Origin: Acetonema longum DSM 6540
GTDB lineage: Bacteria; Bacillota; Negativicutes; Sporomusales; Acetonemataceae
Assembly (NCBI RefSeq): GCF_000219125.1
Contig: NZ_AFGF01000157.1
Span: forward strand, 1-63,182
Direction of reading: 5' to 3'
Length of the DNA: 63,182 bases
Under the pieces are notes generated by a model, which did no database searches, was not told the DNA's origin, and was given only the letters and a program-made list of their open reading frames with translations. A program made the position numbers and the translations under genes. Below, one piece after another: positions 8,697-17,555 of this stretch; positions within the stretch are counted from its first letter, which is position 1; every line of letters starts with the position of its first letter.

Positions 8697-9452
8697 CTAT
8701 CTAAAACCTTTTTTCTGCAAAAAATACAATTTAGCATATTTGATCATAGTGCTAAAGAACCGAAGCATGGCAAAAATGAAACCGGCCATGCCGTCTCGCC
8801 AACCAGATTTTAAAATATAAGAACGCAGAAACGCAAAAAGAGGGCGAAAAAGTATATCAGTAATATATGCTTTATTCCCCTGTTGATGCTTTTGTTCGGC
8901 CAATAACGAAGTGTATTGATTAAATTTAAAAAAATACCTGTCCCAGGATCTGTATGTATAATGGAACATATGGCCTCGCAGCTTTTTAACCGCCAAATCA
9001 GTAATCGCCTTCTCATGAACCAAACCTTCCCAGCAAATGTGATCGCGCGGGTAAAGACGCAGTGAAAAATCCGGCGCATAAGCACCATATCGGACGGGCT
9101 GACCAAATAATACGTTAATTCGCGGAATTGTGTATGCTGATGAAATTCCACACTCTACCATGTTGCGGATTTCTCGGGACGCCTCCTCCGAAAGCCGTTC
9201 GTCAGCGTCTAAATAAAGCACCCATTCCGCTTCGGTCTGGGTTAAGGCAAAATTTCGTTGAGCAGCAAATCCTTCGGTCATCGGCTGCAAAACGCACTTT
9301 GCTCTTGATTGTCGCGCAATCTCGACTGTTCTATCAGTGCTGCCGGAGTCGATAACAATTATTTCATCCGCAAAGGCCGCAGTGGCAATACAATCGGCGA
9401 TATTTTCTGCTTCATTATACGTCAGAATTAAAACTGCTAAACGATTGCTCAT
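8697..9452 (-). CDS. GT2 glycosyltransferase, WaaE/KdtX-like
   Basis: A GT2 protein of 251 residues with LAVLILTYNEAENI, IIVIDSGSTDRT, the DxD motif in YLDADERL, and GLVHEKAI (the VHE motif of WaaE-type beta-1,4-glucosyltransferases acting on LPS heptose). A hydrophobic, basic C-terminus suggests membrane association. ATG 9452 is preferred; ATG 9464 directly abuts the AAAGG site, so the exact start is uncertain by four codons. The gene begins immediately after the IS30 scar, which separates it from hldC. Its own promoter is not evident, so it may depend on read-through. Confidence 0.8.
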   Translation of the reverse strand: MSNRLAVLILTYNEAENIADCIATAAFADEIIVIDSGSTDRTVEIARQSRAKCVLQPMTEGFAAQRNFALTQTEAEWVLYLDADERLSEEASREIRNMVECGISSAYTIPRINVLFGQPVRYGAYAPDFSLRLYPRDHICWEGLVHEKAITDLAVKKLRGHMFHYTYRSWDRYFFKFNQYTSLLAEQKHQQGNKAYITDILFRPLFAFLRSYILKSGWRDGMAGFIFAMLRFFSTMIKYAKLYFLQKKGFR

Positions 9453-9489
9453 CGTTGCACTCATCCTTTACTGCTAATATTGTCTGGTA

Positions 9490-9897
9490 ATGTCTTTGCC
9501 TATCTTCTCTCAAAAAATACCCGTTGAATCGTCTCTGGCGCTATGGTAGAAAGGCAAGCTCTTTTAGGGATAAACCGGCGAATTAGCCCATTGTGCCTTT
9601 CATTGGTTCCACGCTCCCAGGATGAAAGGGATGGGAGAAATACGCGTGGCTGTTCCCTTTTTCTAACTGAACGGCAAGCTCGGAAAACTCTGAACCATTA
9701 TCGGCCGTAATGCTTTTAACAATCGCTGGAAAGTGCCGACCGAACCGCTATTTTATGGCCTTTAGGCCACTACAAACAGATTGACTCGTTTTGTCAGCTA
9801 AGGGAATCGTGATGATCTGCCGGTTTTTCGTTCGACTAAAGTCAGTATCACCGCATCTTGAGAACGTTTTCCACAAACCGTATCAATTTCCCACTTC
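9490..9897 (-). mobile_element. IS30-family transposase remnant
   Basis: The minus strand encodes the catalytic part of an IS30-type DDE transposase in pieces: WEIDTVCGKRSQDAVILTLVERK, then interrupted stretches matching the NxxNGLIRRFIPKRACLSTI region and PETIQRVFFERR. Stop codons and frameshifts are frequent and both ends are missing. Its upstream edge overlaps the last codons of hldC. The interval holds nothing else recognisable. Confidence 0.75.
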
Positions 9898-10374
9898 TTC
9901 AATTTTGCGAATAATATTCGTCGACGATCGGCCCGGTACTTCAGGAATCAAGACTGTCCGCCCGCCATATTGAGCAACGATTTTCGCTTCCGGCAGATGG
10001 TCCAGCAAATAGTCACCGCCTTTCACATAGATATCCGGCCGAATGTCCGCAACAATTGACTCTGCTGTCATTTCGTCAAAGATAACAACATAATCCACCG
10101 CCGCCAAGGCGGCGATGACCTCCGCCCGGTCCTCCTGGCAGTTCACCGGCCGCTTCGGCCCTTTTAACCGACGCACCGACGCGTCACTGTTCAGGCCGAC
10201 GATCAAACAATCACCTAAATGCCTGGCTTCGCCTAAATATCGAACGTGACCGGCATGGAGAATGTCAAAGCAGCCATTGGTAAAAACAGTGGTTTTTCCC
10301 TCGGCTTTATAACGTTCAGTCAGTTCTTGCAGTGATTCCCGCTTTCTTATTTTCACTGGTGTTACAATCTTCAT
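9883..10374 (-). CDS. hldC: D-glycero-beta-D-manno-heptose 1-phosphate adenylyltransferase
   Basis: Activates heptose-1-phosphate to ADP-heptose for LPS inner core. The 163-residue protein is the free-standing version of RfaE/HldE domain II. It has the cytidylyltransferase-fold signature FTNGCFDILHAGHVRYL (HxGH at residues 40-43), LKGPKRP, and the late RSSTNIIRKI motif. The HldE kinase domain is encoded separately at 12452-13456. The last three codons and the stop (GTG GGA AAT TGA) coincide with the start of the IS30 remnant, so the natural C-terminus has probably been replaced by a few IS-derived residues. The catalytic core is unaffected. The start follows a GGTGAGAAG site. Confidence 0.93.
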   Translation of the reverse strand: MKIVTPVKIRKRESLQELTERYKAEGKTTVFTNGCFDILHAGHVRYLGEARHLGDCLIVGLNSDASVRRLKGPKRPVNCQEDRAEVIAALAAVDYVVIFDEMTAESIVADIRPDIYVKGGDYLLDHLPEAKIVAQYGGRTVLIPEVPGRSSTNIIRKIEEVGN

Positions 10375-10383
10375 GTCGTCTTC

Positions 10384-11370
10384 TCACCACCTCAGACATT
10401 CCTGACAGGCATTTTGCACGTCTTCAAGTTTTAGATTGATCATATTTTTTCCCGGCGCCTGAACCACAATGCTATTTTCGCTCAGAGGCCTCCACAAAGC
10501 CGCCTTAGTAGGGCCGAACAGAGCCACGACCGGTATATCCAAGGCAGCGGCCATATGCATTGGCCCTGTATCTACAGAAATCATACATCTGGCTTTTGTG
10601 ATTAAATGCGGCAATTGTCGCAAATTAAACACTCCAGCCGCCTGAACGGGATGGCTGGCGCATCGCTCGGCGATTTCACGGATGCTCGCCTCGTCTTTAC
10701 TTCCGCCGATTAATATAGTTCGCTGACCATAACAGGCATACAGCCAATCAATCAATAAAGCCATATTCTCATTACTCCAGCTTTTTCTCGCATGGCGTCC
10801 GGCGGGGCAAATAACCGTATACGTCTTTTCCTTCAGCCCCCATTGGGCCAAAAATCGCTCTACAGCACCGGCAAAATCGGCATCAAGCGTATAGGCCAAA
10901 CGAATATCGTCAGTATGAATCCCGATGACTTCCAATTGCTCCAAGCGTCTTCTCGCTTCATGCAAATGCCTGTATCGATTTGAAGCGGCATGGGTTAAAA
11001 AGAACCGCCCCCCATGGAGATCATACCCAACACGATATTTGCTTCCGAGCAGCCAGGCTAGAATAGCCCCGCGAACGGCCAAATTTGTACATATGACCAT
11101 ATCGTACTGCCGGGATCTCAGATTTTTGATCAGTGTCCACAAAGCAAATATATTCTTATGAACTCCGGTTTTATCATATTGTATGACTTCTTGAATAAAA
11201 GGATTGGCTCCAGCAACAACAGCTACGCCAGGCGTAACCAACATATCAATAGTTGCCTGAGAGAACTCATTCCTTAACGCCCGCAATACTGGAAAGCCGA
11301 TAATCATATCACCAATATACGCCAGGTTGATGACCAAGACTTTGTTTATATCCGCTTTATGAATTGCCAA
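10384..11370 (-). CDS. waaF: GT9 heptosyltransferase (WaaF-like)
   Basis: Transfers L-glycero-D-manno-heptose from ADP-heptose to the LPS inner core, at the cytoplasmic side of the membrane. The 328-residue GT-B protein shows VLVINLAYIGDMIIGFPVL at the N-terminus, the GT9 linker region PAGRHARKSW, and the donor-site motif CMISVDTGPMHMAAAL followed by VVALFGPT. Start is TTG 11370, placed by a GGAGG site 7 bases upstream. It lies between a GT2 and hldC in the heptose operon. WaaC, WaaF and WaaQ types are hard to separate from sequence alone, so the symbol is tentative. Confidence 0.85.
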   Translation of the reverse strand: MAIHKADINKVLVINLAYIGDMIIGFPVLRALRNEFSQATIDMLVTPGVAVVAGANPFIQEVIQYDKTGVHKNIFALWTLIKNLRSRQYDMVICTNLAVRGAILAWLLGSKYRVGYDLHGGRFFLTHAASNRYRHLHEARRRLEQLEVIGIHTDDIRLAYTLDADFAGAVERFLAQWGLKEKTYTVICPAGRHARKSWSNENMALLIDWLYACYGQRTILIGGSKDEASIREIAERCASHPVQAAGVFNLRQLPHLITKARCMISVDTGPMHMAAALDIPVVALFGPTKAALWRPLSENSIVVQAPGKNMINLKLEDVQNACQECLRW

Positions 11371-11434
11371 AGAAAGACCTCCTGTAACGACTCAAGGCGG
11401 CCATTTATATTGCCCCTTGCAGCGAATATAGCAC

Positions 11435-12397
11435 TTAAAACAACCGAGCGCACCGCCAACACCATTTATTTCTTGATAGTACCGTATAAAATTTAAGCCT
11501 GTCAATCAGCGCCAAGTTATTTTCATCAATGTGATCTAATAGCTGTTTATACTCCGCATTATCCATCAGGGCAAGTGCGTCATCATATGCCTTAGCTTTA
11601 ATAGTGCGCCACAAAAATTTATAAAACTTAAATGCCACGCTTTTGTCTAATACAGTCCTGATTTTCGGAAGATCCGGTGCCTCTCGGCGTTCCTGGAGGA
11701 CAAACTCAGCAGCCCGTCTATATGCAAAAAGAGTGTGGATCCGTTTTTTCCAGTTCCATTTAGAGGTAATTGCAGAATTAGGCCGCACGCGATACATGTG
11801 CAGATTTTCGGGAACGACGGAAAAATTCGCCACAGCCGTAAGTTTGGCAATAACTTCCCAGTCCTGACCAGTAAGGCATCCTGGCGTAAACGCAATATTT
11901 CGCTCTATTAACAATGCCTTAGTGATCAACATGGCCCCGATCTGCAACCGCACTTTCCCGCGAAAAAAAGGCAGCAATAGATCTCCGTTGGGATATTTAT
12001 ATCGATAGCGCCGTACAAAACCGTTGCTATAGGCGTGGTTGTAGCCGCAATAAGCCACATCCGCACCGCTTGTTTGTTTTTCCGCCACCAGCTTGGCCAA
12101 TAATTCCGGCGTCCAGTAATCATCTCCATCCAGAAAAACGACCCACTGACCTTGGGCAAGTTCCATGCCTTTGTTGCGCGCCACGGAAACACCTTGATTT
12201 TCCTGGCGGTGAACTCGGATCTTTTCGTCGCCTTTAGCGCATCGCTGCGCAATTTCGAAAGTGTGATCCGTTGATCCGTCATCGATTACAATTAATTCCC
12301 AATTTTTATAAGTTTGCTGCTTCACAGAATAGATGCATTCCCCAATATATAGACTGACATTATATGCCGGCACAATGACTGAGACCAAATCTTTCAT
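11435..12397 (-). CDS. GT2 glycosyltransferase
   Basis: A 320-residue GT2 enzyme with the full N-terminal fold: VSVIVPAYNVSLYIGECI, ELIVIDDGSTDHT, RNKGMELAQGQWVVFLDGDD (DxD at the end). The C-terminal ~120 residues are helical and basic, typical of bacterial polysaccharide GT2 enzymes. It is the second step after hldA in the lptD-led unit, with ~50-base spacers, so a role in core or O-chain synthesis is likely. The sugar is unknown. The frame is intact, in contrast to the GT2 genes near 4 kb. Confidence 0.85.
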   Translation of the reverse strand: MKDLVSVIVPAYNVSLYIGECIYSVKQQTYKNWELIVIDDGSTDHTFEIAQRCAKGDEKIRVHRQENQGVSVARNKGMELAQGQWVVFLDGDDYWTPELLAKLVAEKQTSGADVAYCGYNHAYSNGFVRRYRYKYPNGDLLLPFFRGKVRLQIGAMLITKALLIERNIAFTPGCLTGQDWEVIAKLTAVANFSVVPENLHMYRVRPNSAITSKWNWKKRIHTLFAYRRAAEFVLQERREAPDLPKIRTVLDKSVAFKFYKFLWRTIKAKAYDDALALMDNAEYKQLLDHIDENNLALIDRLKFYTVLSRNKWCWRCARLF

Positions 12398-12451
12398 AAT
12401 CTCACCGTCCTCAAATTTACCAAATTCGATCCAATTTGATAAAGTCCTGCA

Positions 12452-13456
12452 CTATTTTTTAATATATTCTTCTATCGCCGCCGCCAGTTCTGCCGGGGTG
12501 GCCGTAGCCGTCCCCAGCTTTCTCACCACAATACCGGCGGCAAAAGTAGCGATTTGGGCGGCTTGTGGATAGGAAGCACCGGCAGCCATGGCTAATGCCA
12601 TGGCTGCAACGACCGTATCGCCGGCGCCGGTCACATCATATACTTCGCTGCGGTTCACCACTGGAACTTGGGTCACTTTATCCCCCGGTTCAAACAGGGT
12701 CATGCCGTCCGGACCACGGGTGATCAGCACTGCCCTTGCTTTCAGCTTGGACAACAATGTCTTACCGGCGGACAGCAGCGCAGTTTCGCTTACAAAACCC
12801 GAAGAGCCAACCGCTGCAGCTGCCTCGGATTCATTTTGCTTGACCACGGTCACGCCGGTATAGGACAGAATATCATACCGGGAGTCGACAATGGTGGGAA
12901 TGCCTTTTGGGCGGCATGTATCCAGCACCAGCTTTCTGACGGCCGGCGAGACGCTTTGACCGCCATAGTCGCTCATCACCACTACCGCCATAGACTCCAC
13001 GTGGCTGCGGATATAGTTTAAAACAGCTGCCTCGACTGGTTCCGACAGAGGCTTTTTCTCTTCCCGGTCAATGCGCACCACCTGTTGCCGAACCGTGGCC
13101 TGTCCGCCGGCCATGATCCGGGTCTTGGTGATGGTGGGTCGGGTGCTGTCGGCGATAAGTCCCTGGGTGTGAGCGGCTTTAGCCGTCAACACTTGCGTTA
13201 GGGACTGTCCCGCTCCGTCGTCGCCGATCACGCCTACGGCGAAAACGTCTCCTCCTAAGGCGGCGACGTTATGAACCGCGTTGGCGGCGCCTCCCGGCAC
13301 CACCGTCTCGCCGGCATGTTCCAGAATCAGAACCGGCGCCTCCCGGGAAATGCGCGAGATTCTCCCTTCTAAGTATACATCGGCAACCATATCGCCGATC
13401 AGCATAATCGGTTGATTTTGCATGGCTTGCACAAAGGGCAGCAAGCTGTTATCCAC
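12452..13456 (-). CDS. hldA: D-glycero-beta-D-manno-heptose-7-phosphate kinase
   Basis: PfkB-family kinase that phosphorylates heptose-7-phosphate at C1 in the ADP-heptose pathway. The 334-residue protein shows the HldE domain-I features: GDMVADVYLEGRISRISREAP (split here by the family's variable positions), PGGAANAVHNVAALG, and the anion-hole/catalytic motif DVTGAGDTVVAAMALA. It lacks the fused adenylyltransferase, which is encoded three genes downstream as hldC. Start is GTG 13456, behind AGGAG at 9 bases. No gmhA or gmhB gene is present in the window, so these must lie elsewhere. Confidence 0.93.
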   Translation of the reverse strand: MDNSLLPFVQAMQNQPIMLIGDMVADVYLEGRISRISREAPVLILEHAGETVVPGGAANAVHNVAALGGDVFAVGVIGDDGAGQSLTQVLTAKAAHTQGLIADSTRPTITKTRIMAGGQATVRQQVVRIDREEKKPLSEPVEAAVLNYIRSHVESMAVVVMSDYGGQSVSPAVRKLVLDTCRPKGIPTIVDSRYDILSYTGVTVVKQNESEAAAAVGSSGFVSETALLSAGKTLLSKLKARAVLITRGPDGMTLFEPGDKVTQVPVVNRSEVYDVTGAGDTVVAAMALAMAAGASYPQAAQIATFAAGIVVRKLGTATATPAELAAAIEEYIKK

Positions 13457-13487
13457 TGAAACGAACTCCTCTCATCCTGATTTATCG

Positions 13488-14930
13488 CTAAAAATGCAGC
13501 GTATGCACATCCAGTTTCCATTGTTCCCGTTTCGCCCGATAGGTCACGTCCATTGTCCAGCAATGCAGGTTTCTGCTAAGGGTATAGTCCTGGTCGTAAA
13601 GGCTTTGGCTATCCAGATCATATCTTTGACTGTAGGAAAACTTGTTCAAGCGGTCAATCTGATAGGAAAAGCCGGAATCGAATGCCTTTAACAGGGAGCT
13701 ACTGCCATATTTAAACAAAGAATGGTTATTTTCCACATGATGATAGGCTACCCAGGTACTGAAACGAGGGCTCCAGGATTTTCTAAGGGTAGCATCGTAG
13801 CGGTAGATATTATTGGTCGAGTCGTCATAACTCTCACGCACATGGTTAAACCCAGTTCCCAAATACAGATTCAACGATTGGTCTGAACTCAAAGGAATGG
13901 CATCATGGGAAAAATAGATGCCGTAATCCTGATGCCAGCTTTCTTTCGTGTCTTCACTCCATTTGCCATACAATGCGCTTATGGTATAGCTTACCGGTGA
14001 TTCGCCGATGCGACGCCGGTCAAGAGCGATTTTCAACTCCGGTTCCTTCTTAATCCAGTAGTCGCCGTCATAATACTCACCGGCCCTCAATGTGGTAGTA
14101 TAGCCGGGCTGACGCCATTTCAATCCCACATCCGGTTTGAAATAGGCTTTGGTATAGTAGGCTAAATTGGTAAATGCCGACAGGTTATCGGTAAGGCCAT
14201 ATTCCAGATGTTGTTTGATATACAGGCCGTTATCGCTTTGATAGCCGATCCGTGGAAAGCTGCTTTCGGGCTCATTCAGATCTTTCTCATAGCGTCTCAT
14301 TTTAAATACCTTGGTTTGTTTAATCCAGAAGGTCACATCGTGGGCCACGATTCTCTCGTTGGGCCAGATTTCTATTTTTTTGGCGCTGATATGGTAGTCC
14401 GGAATCTTGGCCGGACAGCCGGTCAAAGTGCCGTCATTGGCCACAATGTAGCCCGGCGCCAGTTGGATATTCTGGCCGGAGATATACTGTTTGCGCCCCT
14501 GGCCGTCGCCGGCAGGCGAAACGTCCTTGTAGACAGTGCCGGCGGCATTGCGGATCGTGCCGGTCCGGGCGCCGTAATTGTAGTCAATGCCGTTGCCTGT
14601 CAGGTTCAGCGCCGGCTGGGTAATCGTGGCGCTGCCGTCCACCCAGATGCGGGTCTCCTGGGTGTTGCCCTGGATATAATCGGTTAGAATGGTATCTTGA
14701 TTCTGCTTTATTTTTACATTGCCCCGAGCGTACATTTCGCCGGATTCTTCGCTGAAATAGACCTGATCCGCTTCAATTTCGATCGGAGCATTTTGTGCTG
14801 CGCCGGATCCCGGCGCTACCTTTTTTTCATCTTGTTTTGTCGCCTGGGCCGAAACCGGTTCAGAGACATTTTGTCCGAAAACGATCATGAGCGCCAATAT
14901 GCCAAGGGCAACCTTTCTTTTCCTGCACAT
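13488..14930 (-). CDS. lptD: LPS-assembly protein LptD, short form
   Basis: Outer-membrane translocon receiving LPS from the LptA bridge. The 480-residue protein has a signal peptide (cleaved near residue 29), an OstA/LptA-like beta-jellyroll (about 48-140, IEIEADQVYFSEESGEMYARGN in part), the characteristic GCPAKIPDYHI segment (Cys172), then a beta-strand-rich barrel ending in aromatic F. It is much shorter than E. coli LptD (784 residues). Cys172 and Cys457 are the only cysteines after the signal peptide, and could form a disulfide (inference). No LptE gene is seen nearby. It leads the heptose/core unit and has a sigma-H-like promoter about 80 bases upstream. Confidence 0.88.
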   Translation of the reverse strand: MCRKRKVALGILALMIVFGQNVSEPVSAQATKQDEKKVAPGSGAAQNAPIEIEADQVYFSEESGEMYARGNVKIKQNQDTILTDYIQGNTQETRIWVDGSATITQPALNLTGNGIDYNYGARTGTIRNAAGTVYKDVSPAGDGQGRKQYISGQNIQLAPGYIVANDGTLTGCPAKIPDYHISAKKIEIWPNERIVAHDVTFWIKQTKVFKMRRYEKDLNEPESSFPRIGYQSDNGLYIKQHLEYGLTDNLSAFTNLAYYTKAYFKPDVGLKWRQPGYTTTLRAGEYYDGDYWIKKEPELKIALDRRRIGESPVSYTISALYGKWSEDTKESWHQDYGIYFSHDAIPLSSDQSLNLYLGTGFNHVRESYDDSTNNIYRYDATLRKSWSPRFSTWVAYHHVENNHSLFKYGSSSLLKAFDSGFSYQIDRLNKFSYSQRYDLDSQSLYDQDYTLSRNLHCWTMDVTYRAKREQWKLDVHTLHF

Positions 14931-15007
14931 TGTGTACTCCTATCTATTTATTTAAGGTTTATTCTGAAAACAGAACCTTGTGATCAGAGGAAGGAAATCT
15001 ATATTAT

Positions 15008-15034
15008 TTTCTACAAAAGATGCGAAATTCCTGC
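15008..15034 (-). promoter_or_regulatory. Sigma-H-like promoter of lptD
   Basis: Minus-strand GCAGGAATT, 11 bases, GTAGAAA. The -35 part fully fits RnAGGAwWW; the -10 part ends GAAA instead of GAAT. It is the same motif and spacing found upstream of the porins, wbaP and the YqgF-like gene. Confidence 0.5.
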
Positions 15035-15066
15035 TTTTTTCTTCGTTCCAATATCAGGAAATTCTA

Positions 15067-15115
15067 TAAAGAAAAAAAACCAGAGACAGCAGATACTGTT
15101 CCGGCTCTTTAAAAC
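15067..15115 (-). terminator. Weak candidate terminator after the 306-residue exported protein
   Basis: On the minus strand an imperfect stem around ACAG/CTGT precedes a run of eight T. It lies just after the stop of the gene at 15128-16048 and before the lptD promoter. The T-run is clear but the stem is poor. Confidence 0.35.
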
Positions 15116-15127
15116 CTATTGTGTTCT

Positions 15128-16048
15128 TTATTTTAATTTCACGCCATAGACCGGTGTTCCCACCGCGACTTGGATATACATTTCAGTTCCCGGCGGGATG
15201 ACGATATCATTGCCGTGGACGAACAAGCCGCCGACCAGGCCCACCGGCCCCAGAAGGGCCAGACCGGCAACGGAAGCGCCTGCCGCATAGGCCATGGAGC
15301 GGGTTTTCTCCTTGGCCTCATCCCCCAGCAAGGTAACAACACTGGAGCCGTCCATAGCTTCCACACTGTTGAACTCCACCTCCAGCTTGGCATCACGCCC
15401 GAAGCTTTTCTTGGGCTGAACGGTTTTTACCTTGCCGTAGCCGTAGGATCCTGTCGGGATGACCAGGACATCATCCACATATACATCGTCGGCAACCCGG
15501 AATAAAACATTGTCCCCCGACTTGCTTTTGTTGCTGTCCAGGTTGCTCAAAAGCCTGATTTTCACCAGGGTAGCTTCGGGAATATTCACGGCGCTTGCCT
15601 CAATGGAAGCTTCGCCGTAGGTCAGTTTGGTCAGAGCGTGCAGGCGATCGCCAATAGGGCCGGCGGGAACGCTCCCCAGCAGGTTTTGCTCCAGCTGTTC
15701 AAGCCTGACCTTCACCGGCTCTTGAGTAATGGTATGAGAGAAGCTCCACTCCACAGCGTTCAGTCTGGTTATCAATGAAGTGGATGCGGCGCTATTTTCC
15801 AGGGTAAAAGAATACAGCGCGTTAATGCGGTTTATGAGAACTCTTTCCTTAGAAGAGCCAAAGGCGTCCTTCTCCAGGTTGTTAAGCCGCTCCAGAATGG
15901 CGCCGGCTTGCTCGGAACCATAGAATACTTTCTCGACCGTCGCAATCTTGCCCAGAGCAGTCGAATCCTCGCCGGCGGCCAGGCCAGTCCCCGCCGGCGC
16001 TAAGAACAGCACGACCAATAAGATCATATGTATTGCATATCGCAGCAT
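15128..16048 (-). CDS. Exported protein with RLNxLE-type repeats, function unknown
   Basis: A 306-residue protein with a signal peptide (cleaved after LAAG near 24). Residues ~30-150 hold about four degenerate repeats of ~35 residues with an RL(N/E)xLExxxFGS core (RLNNLEKDAFGS, RLNAVEWSFSH, RLEQLEQNLLGS, RLHALTKLTYGE). A C-terminal beta-rich domain has VKIRLLSNLDSNKSKSGD and GLALLGPVGLVGGLF, ending in a short hydrophobic stretch and PPGTEMYIQV. The VxxGDxVxF-type C-terminal pattern resembles periplasmic domains of unknown function. It follows the SLH porin by 30 bases and is probably cotranscribed, so an outer-membrane or periplasmic role linked to that porin is likely. No enzymatic motif seen. 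Confidence 0.7.
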   Translation of the reverse strand: MLRYAIHMILLVVLFLAPAGTGLAAGEDSTALGKIATVEKVFYGSEQAGAILERLNNLEKDAFGSSKERVLINRINALYSFTLENSAASTSLITRLNAVEWSFSHTITQEPVKVRLEQLEQNLLGSVPAGPIGDRLHALTKLTYGEASIEASAVNIPEATLVKIRLLSNLDSNKSKSGDNVLFRVADDVYVDDVLVIPTGSYGYGKVKTVQPKKSFGRDAKLEVEFNSVEAMDGSSVVTLLGDEAKEKTRSMAYAAGASVAGLALLGPVGLVGGLFVHGNDIVIPPGTEMYIQVAVGTPVYGVKLK

Positions 16049-16078
16049 CCCTTTGATCCTCCTTATAAAATTTCCGGC

Positions 16079-17389
16079 TTAGAAGAAAACATTAACCTGC
16101 GCCATGGCGAAAGTGTTGGGGTCACCGGCAGGTGTAGGTGTGGACACGCCCTTGTCCTTTTTGATGTCATAGTAGGACGCTTCCAGGGTGATATTCCTGG
16201 CCAGAGCCACTTCAGCGCCAAGGCCCAAGGCTTCCCTGCCGCTGGGATTGAGAACGCTATAACTGTCGAGGGCGGCGCCTTCCCAGTCGAAGTACTCCGC
16301 ATAGAAACCCCAGGACCCGGGTCTGTTGGCTTTAGCGCCTTTGTAGGACAGTTTGACGCTCAGGTCGTCAGCATCCCGCCCGGCAGTGATCAGGGAGCCC
16401 TTTTTCTGAGTTTGATATTCTGCGGCAATATTCCAATTAGGGTTAAAGGCATATTGGGCAGCATAACCGGTTACGGTTTCAGCCGGGTTGCCAACAAGCG
16501 GATCCACAATGCCGACGCCAGCCGAAGCCCAGTCGAGATAGTAGACAGCCATGCTCAGTTGTTTCGTAAGGACTAAATCCGCCTGTACGGTGGCGACTTC
16601 GGCGCTGGAGCCGCCGCGATAGTTTCCGGGGGTTGTAGTACTGTCATATGTAAACAGGTTGGCATCGGCAAAAGCGGCCGTCAGCTTGGCATTGCCGCCG
16701 CCGATGACGGTTTTCACGCCGTCGAAGCCGCCGGTGGAATCCAGATAGGCGCCAATAATGCCCAGTTTATGGCTGAAGCGGCCGAAGGTGAAGTCCGTGC
16801 CGATAAAACCTTTCACTGTCACATTGGCATCCGTGATATCCATGTCGGAGCCCTGCTCGGTTTGCCACTGTCCCAGATTGGTATGGTTAAAGCCCATAAT
16901 GCGGATATAGGCGTCGGTGTTTTCGTTTACTTCCGCATTGACGGCCAAACGTACCCGATGGGACATGGCAGTATCGCCACCGACATCTTCGTCCGACCAG
17001 CGCATGCGATAGTCACCGCTCAGACTGACACTGGCGGCGCTGCTGCCAAAACCAGCTTGCTCCAGCTTGGTTACGCGAAGGCCCAGGCTGTCCAGTTCAG
17101 CGGAAAATTCCACTGCCAGTTTATCGACGAGAGCTTTGGAGGAGTTATCGGCTTTGCCGGACCGGGCCATCACCCTGGCGACGATGGTAGCCATTTCGTA
17201 GCGGGTCAGGGTTTGATTGCCGTTGAATTTACCGGATGAGTCCCCCATAATGCCGGCTTTGGCCAGTTCATTCACAGCATCGTATGCCCAGTGGCCGGGC
17301 GGAACGTCGGAATAGGGATTGGCGAAAACAGTGCCGGCCAGACCTAATAAAGTCACTGCCACCAAGGCAGCGATGAAACCTTTTTTCAT
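16079..17389 (-). CDS. SLH-domain outer-membrane porin (OmpM type)
   Basis: A 436-residue protein that in Negativicutes both forms an outer-membrane barrel and tethers the membrane to peptidoglycan. It has a signal peptide ending VFA, one SLH domain (about 25-75: YSDVPPGHWAYDAVNELAKAG, LTRYEMATIVARVM), a coiled-coil linker (~80-115) and a beta-barrel region with alternating aromatic residues ending VNVFF. Its start has a GGGAGG site and a sigma-H-like promoter at 17462-17489. It is paralogous to OmpM at 19475-20635 but the barrel differs. Assignment of pore specificity is not possible. Confidence 0.88.
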   Translation of the reverse strand: MKKGFIAALVAVTLLGLAGTVFANPYSDVPPGHWAYDAVNELAKAGIMGDSSGKFNGNQTLTRYEMATIVARVMARSGKADNSSKALVDKLAVEFSAELDSLGLRVTKLEQAGFGSSAASVSLSGDYRMRWSDEDVGGDTAMSHRVRLAVNAEVNENTDAYIRIMGFNHTNLGQWQTEQGSDMDITDANVTVKGFIGTDFTFGRFSHKLGIIGAYLDSTGGFDGVKTVIGGGNAKLTAAFADANLFTYDSTTTPGNYRGGSSAEVATVQADLVLTKQLSMAVYYLDWASAGVGIVDPLVGNPAETVTGYAAQYAFNPNWNIAAEYQTQKKGSLITAGRDADDLSVKLSYKGAKANRPGSWGFYAEYFDWEGAALDSYSVLNPSGREALGLGAEVALARNITLEASYYDIKKDKGVSTPTPAGDPNTFAMAQVNVFF

Positions 17390-17461
17390 GGATTTGCCTC
17401 CCTTTTAGGTCAAATGATATGTAAGTATCAGGAATGAATCGCCATAATCTTACGTGCTTTG

Positions 17462-17489
17462 ATTCTATAATGGGGCGAATTATTCCTGC
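17462..17489 (-). promoter_or_regulatory. Sigma-H-like promoter of the SLH porin
   Basis: Minus-strand GCAGGAATA, 12 bases, ATAGAAT: a full match to RnAGGAwWW-N12-RnnGAAT, about 75 bases upstream of the start codon and immediately after the terminator of the preceding porin gene. Confidence 0.6.
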
Positions 17490-17504
17490 TCATCGCTGCA
17501 CAAC

Positions 17505-17539
17505 ACAAAAAGAAACCGCTAACAAACGTTAGCGGTTTC
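17505..17539 (-). terminator. Terminator of the porin gene at 17556-18480
   Basis: On the minus strand a 12-bp perfect stem (GAAACCGCTAAC / GTTAGCGGTTTC) with a 4-base loop is followed by TTTTTG. It starts 17 bases after the porin stop codon. Confidence 0.9.
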
Positions 17540-17555
17540 CGTGATTCTTCCAAGA

